DNA of 11,271 nt from an uncultured Rhodoplanes sp. (GCA_936924235.1 CAKZHN010000121.1:1-11271), one strand, 5' to 3'. Shown: positions 1-6,424, counted from the first letter of the stretch. Notes: generated by a model from the letters alone, not told the origin. A program made the numbers and translations.

Positions 1-1
1 G

Positions 2-832
2 GACCATATCACCCTGTGGGGCCTGCGGCTGCCGATCTGCCAGGGCTTCGACCAGTACGCCAACGTGCGGCCGACCCGGGTGCTGCCGGGCATCACCTCG
101 CCGCTACGCAACGTCAACGGCGGCGAGCTCGACTGGGTGATCGTGCGCGAGAACTCCGAGGGCGAATATGCCGGCGTCGGCGGCCGGGCCCATCAGGGCT
201 CGCCTCTCGAAGTGGCGACCGACGTGGCGATGTTCACCCGCGCGGGCGTCGAGCGCATCATGCGGTTCGCGTTCCGTCTGGCGCAGTCGCGGCCGCGCAA
301 GCTTCTCACCGTCGTCACCAAATCGAACGCGCAGCGCCACGCCATGGTGATGTGGGACGAGATCGCCAAGGAGATCTCGGGCGAGTTCAAGGACGTCACC
401 TGGGACAAGATGCTGGTCGACGCCATGACGATGCGCATGGTGATGCGGCCGGAGAGCATCGACACCGTGGTGGCGACCAACCTGCATGCCGACATCCTGT
501 CCGACCTCGCCGCGGCGCTGGCCGGCTCGCTCGGCATCGCGCCGACCGCCAACCTCAATCCCGAGCGCGCCTTCCCGTCGATGTTCGAGCCGATCCACGG
601 CTCGGCCTTCGACATCATGGGCAAGGGCGTGGCCAACCCGGTCGGCACCTTCTGGTCCGCCGTGATGATGCTTGAGCATCTCGGCGAGAAACCCGCGGCC
701 GGCCGCCTGATGAAGGCGATCGAGCGCGTCACCGCCGACAAGCGCTTCCACACGCCGGACCTCGGCGGCAAGGCCAAGACCGCGGACGTCACCGCCGCCG
801 TGGTCGACGCCATTCACGGCGCCAACACCTGA
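2..832 (+). CDS. Tartrate/D-malate dehydrogenase family protein, 5' truncated by window edge
   Basis: This is the C-terminal 276 residues of a beta-decarboxylating dehydrogenase of the isocitrate/isopropylmalate family, closest by eye to tartrate dehydrogenase/decarboxylase and D-malate dehydrogenase (TtuC/DmlA type). These enzymes use NAD and a divalent metal to oxidise and decarboxylate 2-hydroxy acids in the cytoplasm. The reading frame is open from base 2, before the GTG at 65, and begins DHITLWGLRLPICQGFDQYA, which matches the family interior; about 80 N-terminal residues are therefore missing, since the family is usually near 355. Visible marks are RENSEGEYAG, the TVVTKSNA strand with the catalytic lysine, NLHADILSDLAAAL with the metal-binding aspartates, and EPIHGSAFDIMGKGVANP. 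Substrate choice among tartrate, D-malate and related acids cannot be decided from the sequence. It shares strand with the thioredoxin gene 95 bases downstream, but no functional tie is evident. Confidence 0.93.
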   Translation, partial: DHITLWGLRLPICQGFDQYANVRPTRVLPGITSPLRNVNGGELDWVIVRENSEGEYAGVGGRAHQGSPLEVATDVAMFTRAGVERIMRFAFRLAQSRPRKLLTVVTKSNAQRHAMVMWDEIAKEISGEFKDVTWDKMLVDAMTMRMVMRPESIDTVVATNLHADILSDLAAALAGSLGIAPTANLNPERAFPSMFEPIHGSAFDIMGKGVANPVGTFWSAVMMLEHLGEKPAAGRLMKAIERVTADKRFHTPDLGGKAKTADVTAAVVDAIHGANT

Positions 833-848
833 GGCCAGCCGGCTCCCC

Positions 849-877
849 TTGTCGTGGCGTCATAAAGCCTCGATATA
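849..877 (+). promoter_or_regulatory. Possible promoter for the SoxW-like gene
   Basis: TTGTCG at 849-854 and GATATA at 872-877 are separated by 17 bases and resemble a sigma70-type promoter, although the -10 box is poor. A start site near 884 would exclude the GTG at 882 as a translation start and would leave a leader of about 40 bases before the ATG at 927. This is inference from weak consensus matches only. Confidence 0.25.
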
Positions 878-896
878 GGGTGTGAGGACCAGGGGA

Positions 897-913
897 GACC
901 GGTTTTCCCGGTC
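897..913 (+). repeat. Inverted repeat upstream of the SoxW-like gene
   Basis: GACCGG at 897-902 and CCGGTC at 908-913 form a perfect 6-base-pair stem around the loop TTTTC, 13 bases before the ATG at 927. It could be a leader hairpin or an operator half-site pair. A stem this short also arises by chance in GC-rich DNA. Confidence 0.35.
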
Positions 914-926
914 ATCGGGTGTGGCC

Positions 927-1499
927 ATGGTTTCGCGCCGATCGTTCATTGCAGGCACGGCGGCAGGCGGATTGATCGCTTTGTGTGGTGGTATCGCGCG
1001 GGCCGAAGCCGTCATGACCGAGGACGGCTACTACACCGAGCCCTGGTTCCTCGAAAGCTTCCTCGAGCTTCCCGACGATCTCGCGGCCGCCGCCGGCAAA
1101 GGCAAGCGCTTCGCCATCATGTGGGAGCTGCGCGGCTGCCCGTATTGCAAGGAGACGCACCTCGTCAATTTCGCCAAGCCCGAGATCTCGAGCTACATCC
1201 AGCAGCACTTCGAGGTGCTGCAGCTCAACATCCTGGGCTCGCGCGAGGTGGTCGACTTCGACGGCGCCAAGCTCAGCGAGAAGCAGCTCGCCAAGAAATA
1301 CGGCGTGCGCGCCACGCCGACCTTCCAGTTCTTTCCCGACAACACCGCTGGGCTGAAGGACAAGAGCCCGCGTGAGCGCGAGGTCGCGCGCTTTCAGGGC
1401 TATGTCCCGCCGCCGCTGTTTCTCGCCGCCTTCCGCTTCGTCGCGGATCGCACCTACGAGCGCGAGAGCCTCGGCGACTTCCTGATGAAATCCTACTGA
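927..1499 (+). CDS. soxW: Tat-exported thioredoxin-like protein, probable SoxW
   Basis: A 190-residue thioredoxin-fold protein. The N-terminus MVSRRSFIAG is a twin-arginine export signal, followed by a hydrophobic stretch and a likely cleavage site after ARA near residue 27. The redox motif is C71-P-Y-C74 inside WELRGCPYCKETH, and the cis-proline loop is ATPTFQFF (Pro131). Proteins of this type in sox loci (SoxW) are periplasmic thiol-disulfide enzymes that, with the membrane electron carrier SoxV, keep Sox proteins such as SoxYZ reduced. The ATG at 927 is preferred because it puts the Tat motif at residues 3-6. In-frame GTG codons at 882 and 921 are alternatives, and no start has a strong ribosome binding site. 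The sox core lies more than 4 kb downstream and no soxV is visible, so the SoxW name rests on sequence type plus neighbourhood; a general thioredoxin-like exported protein is the alternative. Confidence 0.85.
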   Translation: MVSRRSFIAGTAAGGLIALCGGIARAEAVMTEDGYYTEPWFLESFLELPDDLAAAAGKGKRFAIMWELRGCPYCKETHLVNFAKPEISSYIQQHFEVLQLNILGSREVVDFDGAKLSEKQLAKKYGVRATPTFQFFPDNTAGLKDKSPREREVARFQGYVPPPLFLAAFRFVADRTYERESLGDFLMKSY

Positions 1500-1517
1500 G
1501 CTGTCGCTTCGCGTCGA

Positions 1518-1706
1518 TCAGTAAAGCTCGCCGTCGCGAAACGCCGGGACGCCGCCAGGCCCCGGCGATTGTCTCTCCGCCGCATAGGCCGCGGCCTCCG
1601 CGTCCTGCCGGAACTTACCCTGAGCGGACACGACCGAGCGGAACACCAGGCCGCAGGCCGCGAACGCGACCGCAAAGGCGATCAGACAAACCGTGAGATT
1701 GCGCAT
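1518..1706 (-). CDS. Small single-helix membrane or exported protein, unknown function
   Basis: A 62-residue protein of no recognised family. Residues 3-22 (LTVCLIAFAVAFAACGLVFR) form one hydrophobic segment that could be an uncleaved membrane anchor or a signal sequence. The remainder is polar, rich in alanine, glutamine and glutamate, and ends PGGVPAFRDGELY. The ATG at 1706 is preceded by AAGGA about eight bases upstream on the minus strand, which supports real translation. It converges with the SoxW-like gene, leaving an 18-base gap between the two stop codons. I do not recognise it and infer no function. Confidence 0.6.
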   Translation of the reverse strand: MRNLTVCLIAFAVAFAACGLVFRSVVSAQGKFRQDAEAAAYAAERQSPGPGGVPAFRDGELY

Positions 1707-1844
1707 GTCATTGTTCCTTCAGTTGCAAGGACCGCGCGACGATGAGCGCCGCTGCAGGTCATGGTGAGAAAGAGGTGCGGAGGCCGCCGGCCGATACAGG
1801 GGATGTGGCGGGGATGCGTACCGACCGGCGGACCCCCGATCTCG

Positions 1845-2471
1845 CTATGGAATGGCCGGCAACGTGCCGAACACCCATTGGCGATGATCCTCTTGAACCT
1901 GCGGCCACGTTGATTCCGGCTCGGCCACATCGGTGTGGATGGCCGCCGCGCGGATGCGCACAGGCGATGCAGGCTTGTTCTTCAGGCGAGCCGACACGAC
2001 CGGCTTCTTGCCTTTGGCATAGGCGTCGCGCGCGGCAGTGACGGTGCTCCGTGCCGGCTGCATCACTGCAGCGCCGAGGCCGGGTCGCTCCGGCGACACG
2101 CTGATGAGCGCTGAGCCAAGCGTCGGATGAACCTTCAGGCCGTCGCACTGACCGAGCTCGCGGCAGGCTACGAGCCGGTGCAGCATGATGCGCTCGCCGC
2201 TCGCATGCTGGCGCTTCCACTCGCGCTCCAGCTTGGCGATGTCTTTCGAGTGGACGGTCTTGGAGCTGACCGCCTTGGCATGGAAAGCCTTGGCGTGGAC
2301 CGCTTTGGCGTGGACGACCTTGGCGTGGATGGCCTTCGAGTGAACGGTCTCGACCGCGCGCGCGTCGGTGATGCCGGCAATGAGGATGGCACCCACCGCG
2401 AGCTTGGCAACGATCGAGGTCGTGGCAACCAGTCGAGTATCGACGGTATTGGAAATGGCGCTTTGAATCAT
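1845..2471 (-). CDS. Exported protein with HAK pentapeptide tandem repeats, unknown function
   Basis: A 208-residue protein I do not recognise. Residues 14-39 are a hydrophobic signal sequence with a likely cleavage site at DARA-VE. Residues 43-77 are seven consecutive pentapeptides with consensus [VIF]-[HS]-[AS]-K-x (for example VHAKA), encoded by 15-base repeats. After that come a charged stretch (LEREWKRQH), a pair of cysteines at 103 and 109 (ACRELGQCDG), and a basic, alanine- and proline-rich tail without clear domains. The ATG at 2471 is preferred over upstream in-frame codons because AAGG lies about seven bases upstream and the signal sequence starts soon after it. The repeat region carries six histidines and seven lysines, so metal, polyanion or cell-envelope binding is imaginable but unproven. 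The antisense frame also reads as a repeat but lacks start signals. Confidence 0.75.
   Translation of the reverse strand: MIQSAISNTVDTRLVATTSIVAKLAVGAILIAGITDARAVETVHSKAIHAKVVHAKAVHAKAFHAKAVSSKTVHSKDIAKLEREWKRQHASGERIMLHRLVACRELGQCDGLKVHPTLGSALISVSPERPGLGAAVMQPARSTVTAARDAYAKGKKPVVSARLKNKPASPVRIRAAAIHTDVAEPESTWPQVQEDHRQWVFGTLPAIP
2238..2357 (-). repeat. 15-base tandem repeat encoding HAK pentapeptides
   Basis: About seven to eight diverged 15-base units run in register, for example GACCGCTTTGGCGTG at 2298-2312 and GACGACCTTGGCGTG at 2313-2327 on the plus strand. Units at 2268-2327 are most alike and the outer ones are more diverged, as expected for array growth by internal duplication. The period is five codons, so the reading frame would survive copy-number change. 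Confidence 0.9.
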
Positions 2472-2484
2472 GATCAGCCTTCTC

Positions 2485-2512
2485 AAAAAATTCAGACGCA
2501 ACATCGTCTGAA
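2485..2512 (-). terminator. Terminator-like hairpin with T-tract in the leader of the repeat-protein gene
   Basis: Read on the minus strand, TTCAGACG (2512-2505) and CGTCTGAA (2498-2491) form a perfect 8-base-pair stem around a six-base loop. The stem is followed at once by a run of six T (2490-2485 region). This is the layout of an intrinsic terminator, yet it lies only about 15 bases before the start codon at 2471 and directly ahead of its ribosome binding site. It could end upstream transcription, act as an attenuator, or be an operator. Confidence 0.5.
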
Positions 2513-2717
2513 GCCGCTCTCTGAAGATTCCGCAGTTGCGAAGTCGCGCGGACACTGGCCGACGAATGACAGCGACACATCCATCGTTTGGAGGAATGCA
2601 GATCAACTGAACGTGAGGTGGCTCGACAAGGTGTGCGAAATGTCGCAGCGCCGGTAGCGACATGCCGCGTCGGTGAAACGCACGCACGATTGAGACGCGC
2701 AGTGAGACGCAATGACG

Positions 2718-2750
2718 CAGCGGGCGCACGCGATGTGCGTGCGCCCGCTG
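2718..2750. terminator. Strong GC-rich stem-loop downstream of the LuxR-type gene
   Basis: CAGCGGGCGCACGC at 2718-2731 and its exact reverse complement at 2737-2750 form a 14-base-pair stem with loop GATGT. It lies 43 bases beyond the minus-strand stop codon of the LuxR-type gene. No T-run follows on either strand, so it may be a transcript-stabilising or factor-assisted terminator, not a classical intrinsic one. Confidence 0.5.
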
Positions 2751-2792
2751 AAACGATTCAGAGCAACGAATGATTCAGATCAACAATCGAGA

Positions 2793-3920
2793 TCAGTGCG
2801 CCAGCGGCGTCGCGTAGGCGGCGACGAGCTTGACGAGATCGGCCTGGCGCGCCGCGCCGGTTTTCTCGAACAAACGGCTGAGATGCGTCTTCACCGTGGT
2901 GTCGGCGATGCCGAGCGCCGCTGCGACATCCGGCACACCGCCGATCTCGACGATCGCGAGCAGCACGCGCAGCTCGGCGGGCGTCAGATTGTACGTCGTG
3001 CGGATGACCTCCGGCGGCGACGGCGCTTCCAGCGCCGCCTTGCGCACGAACATCGCGGCCGCGGCCGAGCGCGCGGAGGCACGCCGCCGCGCCATCGAGG
3101 TGAGCGGCAGTACATGCGCGAGATAGCGTGCGCCATCGCGGGCCGCGAGCGGCAGCACGATGCTCTTGCCGCAGGGTTCGGTCTCGCAGCCCTCGGTGCA
3201 TGCCACCGTCTCGCGCAGCGTCTGGTCGACATTGGCGTCGCCCGCCGCAAGCCTGCCGCCGACCGAGCGCAGCAGATCGCCGGAGCTCAGGATGTTGCGG
3301 CCGGCCGCATTGGCGTGAACGATGCCGCAGTTCGCATCGATCAGGATCACGCCGGCGTTCATGCCGTCGAAGATGTCGGCGAAGGTTGCGGTCTGCGCGT
3401 CCTTGGTTTCGATCGTGCGGTAGATCGACACCGCGCGCCGCATGTGCGGCACGATGAGCGACAGGCGCCGCCGCATCTCGCTGTCGACCAGACCGCTCGC
3501 TTCGTGGCGCGCGATGCTGAGATAGGCGCAGCAGACCGGAGAGCGCACCAGCGCGATCATTGCGGCATCGGCCCAGCCCTGCGGCTCGGCCCATTCCTGA
3601 TAGAAGCGCCCGCGGCGGAAATCGTCGTAGGGCATCAGGTCCGTCACGGAGAGGATCTGCTCGACGTCGCAGCACGGCGCGTTCGCGATCGGACCGAGCT
3701 GGGAATAGGTATCGGCGTAAAGCTGGAGGTAATAGTCGTCGATGCCGGCGTGGAAATGGACGTTGATATTTCGTTTGCCGTTTTCCTTGACCAGCAGGCC
3801 ACCGACCTGCCCGCCGGCAAACTCGGCAATGGCTGCAAGCACTTCCGGCCAAAGCGCCGGATCGAGCGCAGCGTCGTAGATGCTCGTGGTGAGCTCAGTC
3901 AGCTTCCTTTGATCGTGCAT
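2793..3920 (-). CDS. LuxR-type transcriptional regulator with PAS-like segment
   Basis: A 375-residue cytoplasmic DNA-binding regulator. The LuxR/GerE helix-turn-helix occupies about residues 309-372: LTPAELRVLLAIVEIGG, then the recognition helix region IADTTVKTHLSRLFEKTGA. A PAS-like stretch lies at about 180-225 (FDGMNAGVILIDANCGIVHA). The first 170 residues are a probable sensory part that I cannot name. There is no response-regulator receiver domain, so it is not a two-component partner. Cysteines are frequent (83, 84, 130, 131, 198, 241, 245, 250) and the group at 241-250 is spaced C-x3-C-x4-C, which may be redox- or metal-responsive. The ATG at 3920 is chosen because the preceding in-frame codons lack binding sites; AGGA lies 12 bases upstream, which is long, and an ATG at 3968 is the alternative. 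It is divergent from the AraC-type gene. Whether it controls sox genes is unknown. Confidence 0.88.
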   Translation of the reverse strand: MHDQRKLTELTTSIYDAALDPALWPEVLAAIAEFAGGQVGGLLVKENGKRNINVHFHAGIDDYYLQLYADTYSQLGPIANAPCCDVEQILSVTDLMPYDDFRRGRFYQEWAEPQGWADAAMIALVRSPVCCAYLSIARHEASGLVDSEMRRRLSLIVPHMRRAVSIYRTIETKDAQTATFADIFDGMNAGVILIDANCGIVHANAAGRNILSSGDLLRSVGGRLAAGDANVDQTLRETVACTEGCETEPCGKSIVLPLAARDGARYLAHVLPLTSMARRRASARSAAAAMFVRKAALEAPSPPEVIRTTYNLTPAELRVLLAIVEIGGVPDVAAALGIADTTVKTHLSRLFEKTGAARQADLVKLVAAYATPLAH

Positions 3921-3981
3921 TTTGAGGGGGGTCCTGAAATAACGAGGGCGTAAGGTTAAACCGGTCATCGAGCGGCGATGA

Positions 3982-3993
3982 TGATCCGGATCA
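3982..3993. promoter_or_regulatory. Perfect 12-base palindrome in the divergent regulator gap
   Basis: TGATCCGGATCA is a perfect palindrome, followed by a smaller inverted repeat, GAATT at 3996-4000 and AATTC at 4007-4011. It lies between the divergent LuxR-type and AraC-type genes and is a candidate operator. The regulator that would bind it is unknown. Confidence 0.35.
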
Positions 3994-4016
3994 CAGAATT
4001 GAATGGAATTCGGCTG

Positions 4017-4044
4017 TTGAAATGCATGGTGGCTCAGGTAAAAC
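4017..4044 (+). promoter_or_regulatory. Candidate promoter for the AraC-type gene
   Basis: TTGAAA at 4017-4022 and TAAAAC at 4039-4044 are 16 bases apart and match sigma70 consensus at five and four of six positions. The predicted start would fall near 4051, exactly where the long inverted repeat begins. That position fits either an operator overlapping the start site or a hairpin at the 5' end of the transcript. Confidence 0.4.
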
Positions 4045-4050
4045 ACGCCG

Positions 4051-4096
4051 CTTGTGGCAGTGCAAAAAACTTGGGTAAGCGACTGCACTACACAAG
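4051..4096. promoter_or_regulatory. Long imperfect inverted repeat upstream of the AraC-type gene
   Basis: CTTGTGGCAGTGCA at 4051-4064 is mirrored by TGCACTACACAAG at 4084-4096. The two arms match over CTTGTG and AGTGCA, with a GC versus T difference between those blocks. Arm centres lie about 33 bases apart, close to three helical turns, as expected for two dimers or a looped regulator. It could also fold as a leader hairpin. Confidence 0.5.
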
Positions 4097-4111
4097 CGGT
4101 TCACAGCGATC

Positions 4112-5158
4112 TTGGGCGGGAGCGCAGTCAACTTGGCCGACAGTGCAAAGACCGGCTCGACCGACGGGGCGAATTGCGCTGTGGCCAGGCCACAGGTGAG
4201 CGTCTGGTCCACCGATGCGATCCGCGATCGCGAGCGCTTTTCGTACTGGCGCGAGGCGCTCTGCCAAGCCGTTTTCAACCTGACAATCGAGGCACATCCG
4301 CAGGATTTCTCCGCGCGGATCTCGTCGCGCAACTCCGGTGCGCTGCGCTTCGCCAGACTGGAATCCAGCAGCTACCAAGTTGTCCGCACGGCGCGTGACA
4401 TCGACACCGCGCCGTCTGATCACTATTCCGTGTACGTGCAGGTGCGCGGCCAGTCTGTGATCACCCAGGGCGGCGAGACGCTGGCGTTCATGCCGAGCGA
4501 CATCGCGATCTCGGACGGCCGGTTCCCATTTCACGTCAATCTGCCGGGTGAAGGGCGGCGTGTTGTCGCAGTGATTCCCCGCGAGATGATCGACCGGCGT
4601 GCGCCGTGGCTGCGCGGCAAGGCGCTGCACAAGCTCGCCTCCGACCGCGCCTTCGTCGATCTCGCCAAGCGCCATATCCTGGAGCTCACCGCGCCGGACT
4701 CGACCTTGAGCGAAGGCGCGACGGGCCTGCTCACCGAGAATCTCTGCAATCTGCTGGCGCTCGCCAGCGCCCACGACGTCGAGACCAACCGGTTACCGCC
4801 GGAGATGCAGATGGAGGCGATCCTCGCCTTCTGCCGGCAGAACCTGCACGATTCCGAATTGTCTCCACAGCGCGTCGCCGACCGTTTCGGTATCTCGGTG
4901 CGGACGCTGCACCTGCGCTTTGCCCAGGTCGGCGAGACCTTCGGGCGCTGGCTGCTCGAGCGCCGGCTCCAGGCCTGCGCCGCGGCGCTGCGCGACGACA
5001 ATCAGCGCGGCGTGAACATCTCCGACATCGCCTATCGCTGGGGCTTCAACGATCTCTCGCACTTCAACAAGGTGTTCCGCGCGCGCTTCGACCAGACGCC
5101 GCGCGAATGGCGAAACCGCCCTGACGCTTTTGGGTCCGAATTCAGCGGCCTCGGATAG
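4112..5158 (+). CDS. AraC-family transcriptional regulator
   Basis: A protein of up to 348 residues. The C-terminal AraC/XylS double helix-turn-helix spans about 235-335: LSPQRVADRFGISVRTLHLR is the first helix-turn-helix, and the family signature follows as ISDIAYRWGFNDLSHFNKVF and FDQTPREWR. The N-terminal half (about 35-225) resembles the AraC-binding-like domain found in FeaR-type and related regulators, with the recurrent RFSYWREALCQAVF start and a beta-rich core containing DHYSVYVQVRGQ. The effector is unknown. The frame opens after a stop at 4076-4078. Possible starts are TTG 4112, TTG 4133 (GGGAG about ten bases upstream), GTG 4181 and GTG 4196; the outermost is reported and 4133 is the best-supported alternative. 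It is divergent from the LuxR-type gene with inverted repeats between them, so autoregulation or cross-regulation is plausible. Confidence 0.9.
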   Translation: MGGSAVNLADSAKTGSTDGANCAVARPQVSVWSTDAIRDRERFSYWREALCQAVFNLTIEAHPQDFSARISSRNSGALRFARLESSSYQVVRTARDIDTAPSDHYSVYVQVRGQSVITQGGETLAFMPSDIAISDGRFPFHVNLPGEGRRVVAVIPREMIDRRAPWLRGKALHKLASDRAFVDLAKRHILELTAPDSTLSEGATGLLTENLCNLLALASAHDVETNRLPPEMQMEAILAFCRQNLHDSELSPQRVADRFGISVRTLHLRFAQVGETFGRWLLERRLQACAAALRDDNQRGVNISDIAYRWGFNDLSHFNKVFRARFDQTPREWRNRPDAFGSEFSGLG

Positions 5159-5161
5159 GTC

Positions 5162-5218
5162 GTGCAGCGAGCACCCTCTCCTCATGGGAGAGGGTGCGCA
5201 CCGCCGCCGTTGCTGCAC
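5162..5218. terminator. Nested stem-loop between convergent AraC-type and GFA genes
   Basis: GCACCCTCTCC at 5171-5181 pairs exactly with 5187-5197 across a five-base loop. Outside it, GTGCAGC at 5162-5168 pairs with GCTGCAC at 5212-5218. It sits between two convergent stop codons, where a bidirectional terminator is expected, but no T-run follows. The inner unit resembles the arms of the larger repeat between soxZ and soxB, so it is probably one copy of the same dispersed palindrome family. Confidence 0.55.
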
Positions 5219-5237
5219 ACAGCGATGCAGCGATCTG

Positions 5238-5660
5238 TTATTCCGCGAGCATCTCGCCGGAGCCGCCGAACGGCGCCGGGAAATCCTTGAACTTCGGCAA
5301 CCCGTCGCGCATCGGCAGCACGGTCTCGGCGTAGTTGACGTGCAGACCGGGCTTGAACGGCAGCGACGGGATGGTTGCGGCGTAGACGTCGATCAGGCCG
5401 AGCGGCGGATGGTTGGTCATCAGGTGCCCGCCACACTTTTTACAGAACTTCCGCTCGCTCATCGGGGTCTTGGCGTGGGTCGCGACATGCTCCGCGCCCG
5501 CCGTGACGCGCACCGCGTCGGGCTTCCATAGCGAAAACGCGTTCACCGGTCCGGCGGACCAGGAGCGGCACGAGCCGCAATGACAATAGCCCATGCCCTC
5601 CGGCGAGCCGGAGACTTCCAATTTCACAGCGCCGCAAAAGCAGCTTCCAAAGTAAGCCAC
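5238..5660 (-). CDS. GFA-family zinc protein (glutathione-dependent formaldehyde-activating enzyme-like)
   Basis: A 140-residue protein with the full zinc-ligand pattern of the GFA/CENP-V-like family: C7-x-C9, C26-x-C28-x-x-C31 and C73-x-x-C76. Typical framing sequences are GSCFCGAVKLEVSG, YCHCGSCRSWSAG and KFCKKCGGHL. The founding member was described as helping to form S-hydroxymethylglutathione from formaldehyde and glutathione; most family members have no proven reaction, so the substrate here stays open. The start is GTG at 5660, backed by GAGGAG six bases upstream on the minus strand. Length is normal for the family. It lies 215 bases downstream of the dsrE-like gene on the same strand, with T-tract sequences between, so it is probably a separate unit. 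A thiol-related role beside Sox genes would be speculation. Confidence 0.9.
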   Translation of the reverse strand: MAYFGSCFCGAVKLEVSGSPEGMGYCHCGSCRSWSAGPVNAFSLWKPDAVRVTAGAEHVATHAKTPMSERKFCKKCGGHLMTNHPPLGLIDVYAATIPSLPFKPGLHVNYAETVLPMRDGLPKFKDFPAPFGGSGEMLAE

Positions 5661-5785
5661 GATATTCTCCTCGTGTTGGGGGGCACGCCGTCCGGCAAAT
5701 GGCCGGGGGCGATGAGGTGCCGCACTACCAAATCGCTGCGTGCGTCACGTCCATCGATCGAACGATAGGCGATCACGTGCGCTTG

Positions 5786-5834
5786 AAAAACATCAGCGCG
5801 ATCAAATGATTCGATGGAAAAAATCAGCGCCGAT
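5786..5834 (-). terminator. Possible weak terminators after the soxA-soxX-dsrE operon
   Basis: The plus strand carries two similar motifs, A-tract plus ATCAGCGC-GAT, at 5786-5802 and 5818-5834. Read on the minus strand each is a short self-complementary segment followed by a T-run of five or six. They lie 40-90 bases after the stop codon of the dsrE-like gene, where the operon transcript should end. The stems are weak, so this is tentative. Confidence 0.3.
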
Positions 5835-5875
5835 GATGCTCTGGGTCCCCGCTTTCGGCAATCGAACAGGAAAGG

Positions 5876-6403
5876 CTAGCCGACCTTCAGATACGCAAAG
5901 CCTTTGCTCTGCAGCTCCGCCACCGTCGCGACGCCCGACGGCACGAAACTCAGGAACGGATCCTGCTTGGTCTTTCCGAGATCGATATTGTTGCGCTTGT
6001 AAGTGATCTCGCAGAGATAGGCCTCGACGCCGAACTTGGTCAGTCCGACGAAGCGCTTGTAGATGTCCGGGTCGATCTTGTCGTTGGCCCAGGGTGTGCC
6101 GGAGAGATCGTCGAGGAAGAACTTGATGCCGGCGCCGTGCGCCACGATCACGAGCTTGACCCGCAGCGTGTCGAACTCGTAGGCGCTGAGATGATTGTTG
6201 ATGTTGGTCAGGAGCTGCGAGAAGCGCTGCGGATCGCCGAAATCGCAATGGTAGAGACAGGCGATATCGGTGTCCTTCTTCAGCGCCGAGAAATCGAGCT
6301 TGCCGGGGGCCGCCGCAAGCCTGGTCGCCGTCAAGGTTGCGCCCGACACCGCGAGCGCGCCGATGAATCCGCGCCGGCTGGTCGTTGAGCCCGTGTTGGA
6401 CAT
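5876..6403 (-). CDS. Tat-exported DsrE-family protein in the soxAX operon
   Basis: A 175-residue protein. A twin-arginine signal (SRRGFIGALAVSGATLTA, residues 9-26) precedes likely cleavage near LAAA-PG. The rest has the DsrE/DsrF-like fold pattern: a first strand DIACLYHCDFGD, helix QRFSQLLTNINNHLSAY, strand VKLVIVAHGAGIKF, then FGVEAYLCEITYK with Cys131 at the usual position of the conserved DsrE cysteine, and a VPSGVATVAELQSKGFAYLK end. Family members bind or carry sulfur on a cysteine or act structurally in sulfur relay; cytoplasmic DsrE works with TusA and rhodanese. This copy is instead predicted to be periplasmic. Its ATG at 6403 follows AAGGAGAG by eight bases and lies 21 bases after soxX, so it is surely co-transcribed with soxA and soxX. 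Other sox loci may carry the SoxAX-binding protein SoxK near soxAX; this protein shows no likeness to it. A periplasmic sulfur-handling role is inferred. Confidence 0.85.
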   Translation of the reverse strand: MSNTGSTTSRRGFIGALAVSGATLTATRLAAAPGKLDFSALKKDTDIACLYHCDFGDPQRFSQLLTNINNHLSAYEFDTLRVKLVIVAHGAGIKFFLDDLSGTPWANDKIDPDIYKRFVGLTKFGVEAYLCEITYKRNNIDLGKTKQDPFLSFVPSGVATVAELQSKGFAYLKVG

Positions 6404-6424
6404 GCGGCTCTCTCCTTCACGCAT

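Larger units (their letters stand above)
2472..2792. other. Intergenic region between the LuxR-type gene and the repeat-protein gene
   Basis: These 321 bases have no convincing gene. They hold the ribosome binding site of the minus-strand repeat-protein gene, a hairpin plus T-tract at 2485-2512, and a 14-base-pair stem at 2718-2750. Short direct repeats (CTTCAGA twice in the minus-strand leader; GAGACGC twice near 2692-2710) are also present. I see no clear promoter boxes. Confidence 0.6.

Noticed and set aside
2238..2357. CRISPR-like array
   Set aside because: The 15-base units are contiguous with no spacers and are coding, so this is a coding tandem repeat.
2127..2657. Plus-strand frame with repeats of the type LGVDGLGVDRF that resembles a pentapeptide-repeat protein
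   Set aside because: The repeat is the antisense reading of the 15-base units. The minus strand has a signal sequence, ribosome binding site and coding-like codon use; this frame has none of these.
2712..3953. A 413-residue open frame on the plus strand across the LuxR-type gene
   Set aside because: It mirrors a gene with a clear helix-turn-helix and PAS-like segment, is Arg/Asp/Gly-rich, and has no domain signature.
5238..5660. GFA protein as a functional part of the Sox system
   Set aside because: It is separated from the sox operon by 215 bases with T-tracts, and the family has no established link to thiosulfate oxidation. Adjacency alone is not enough.
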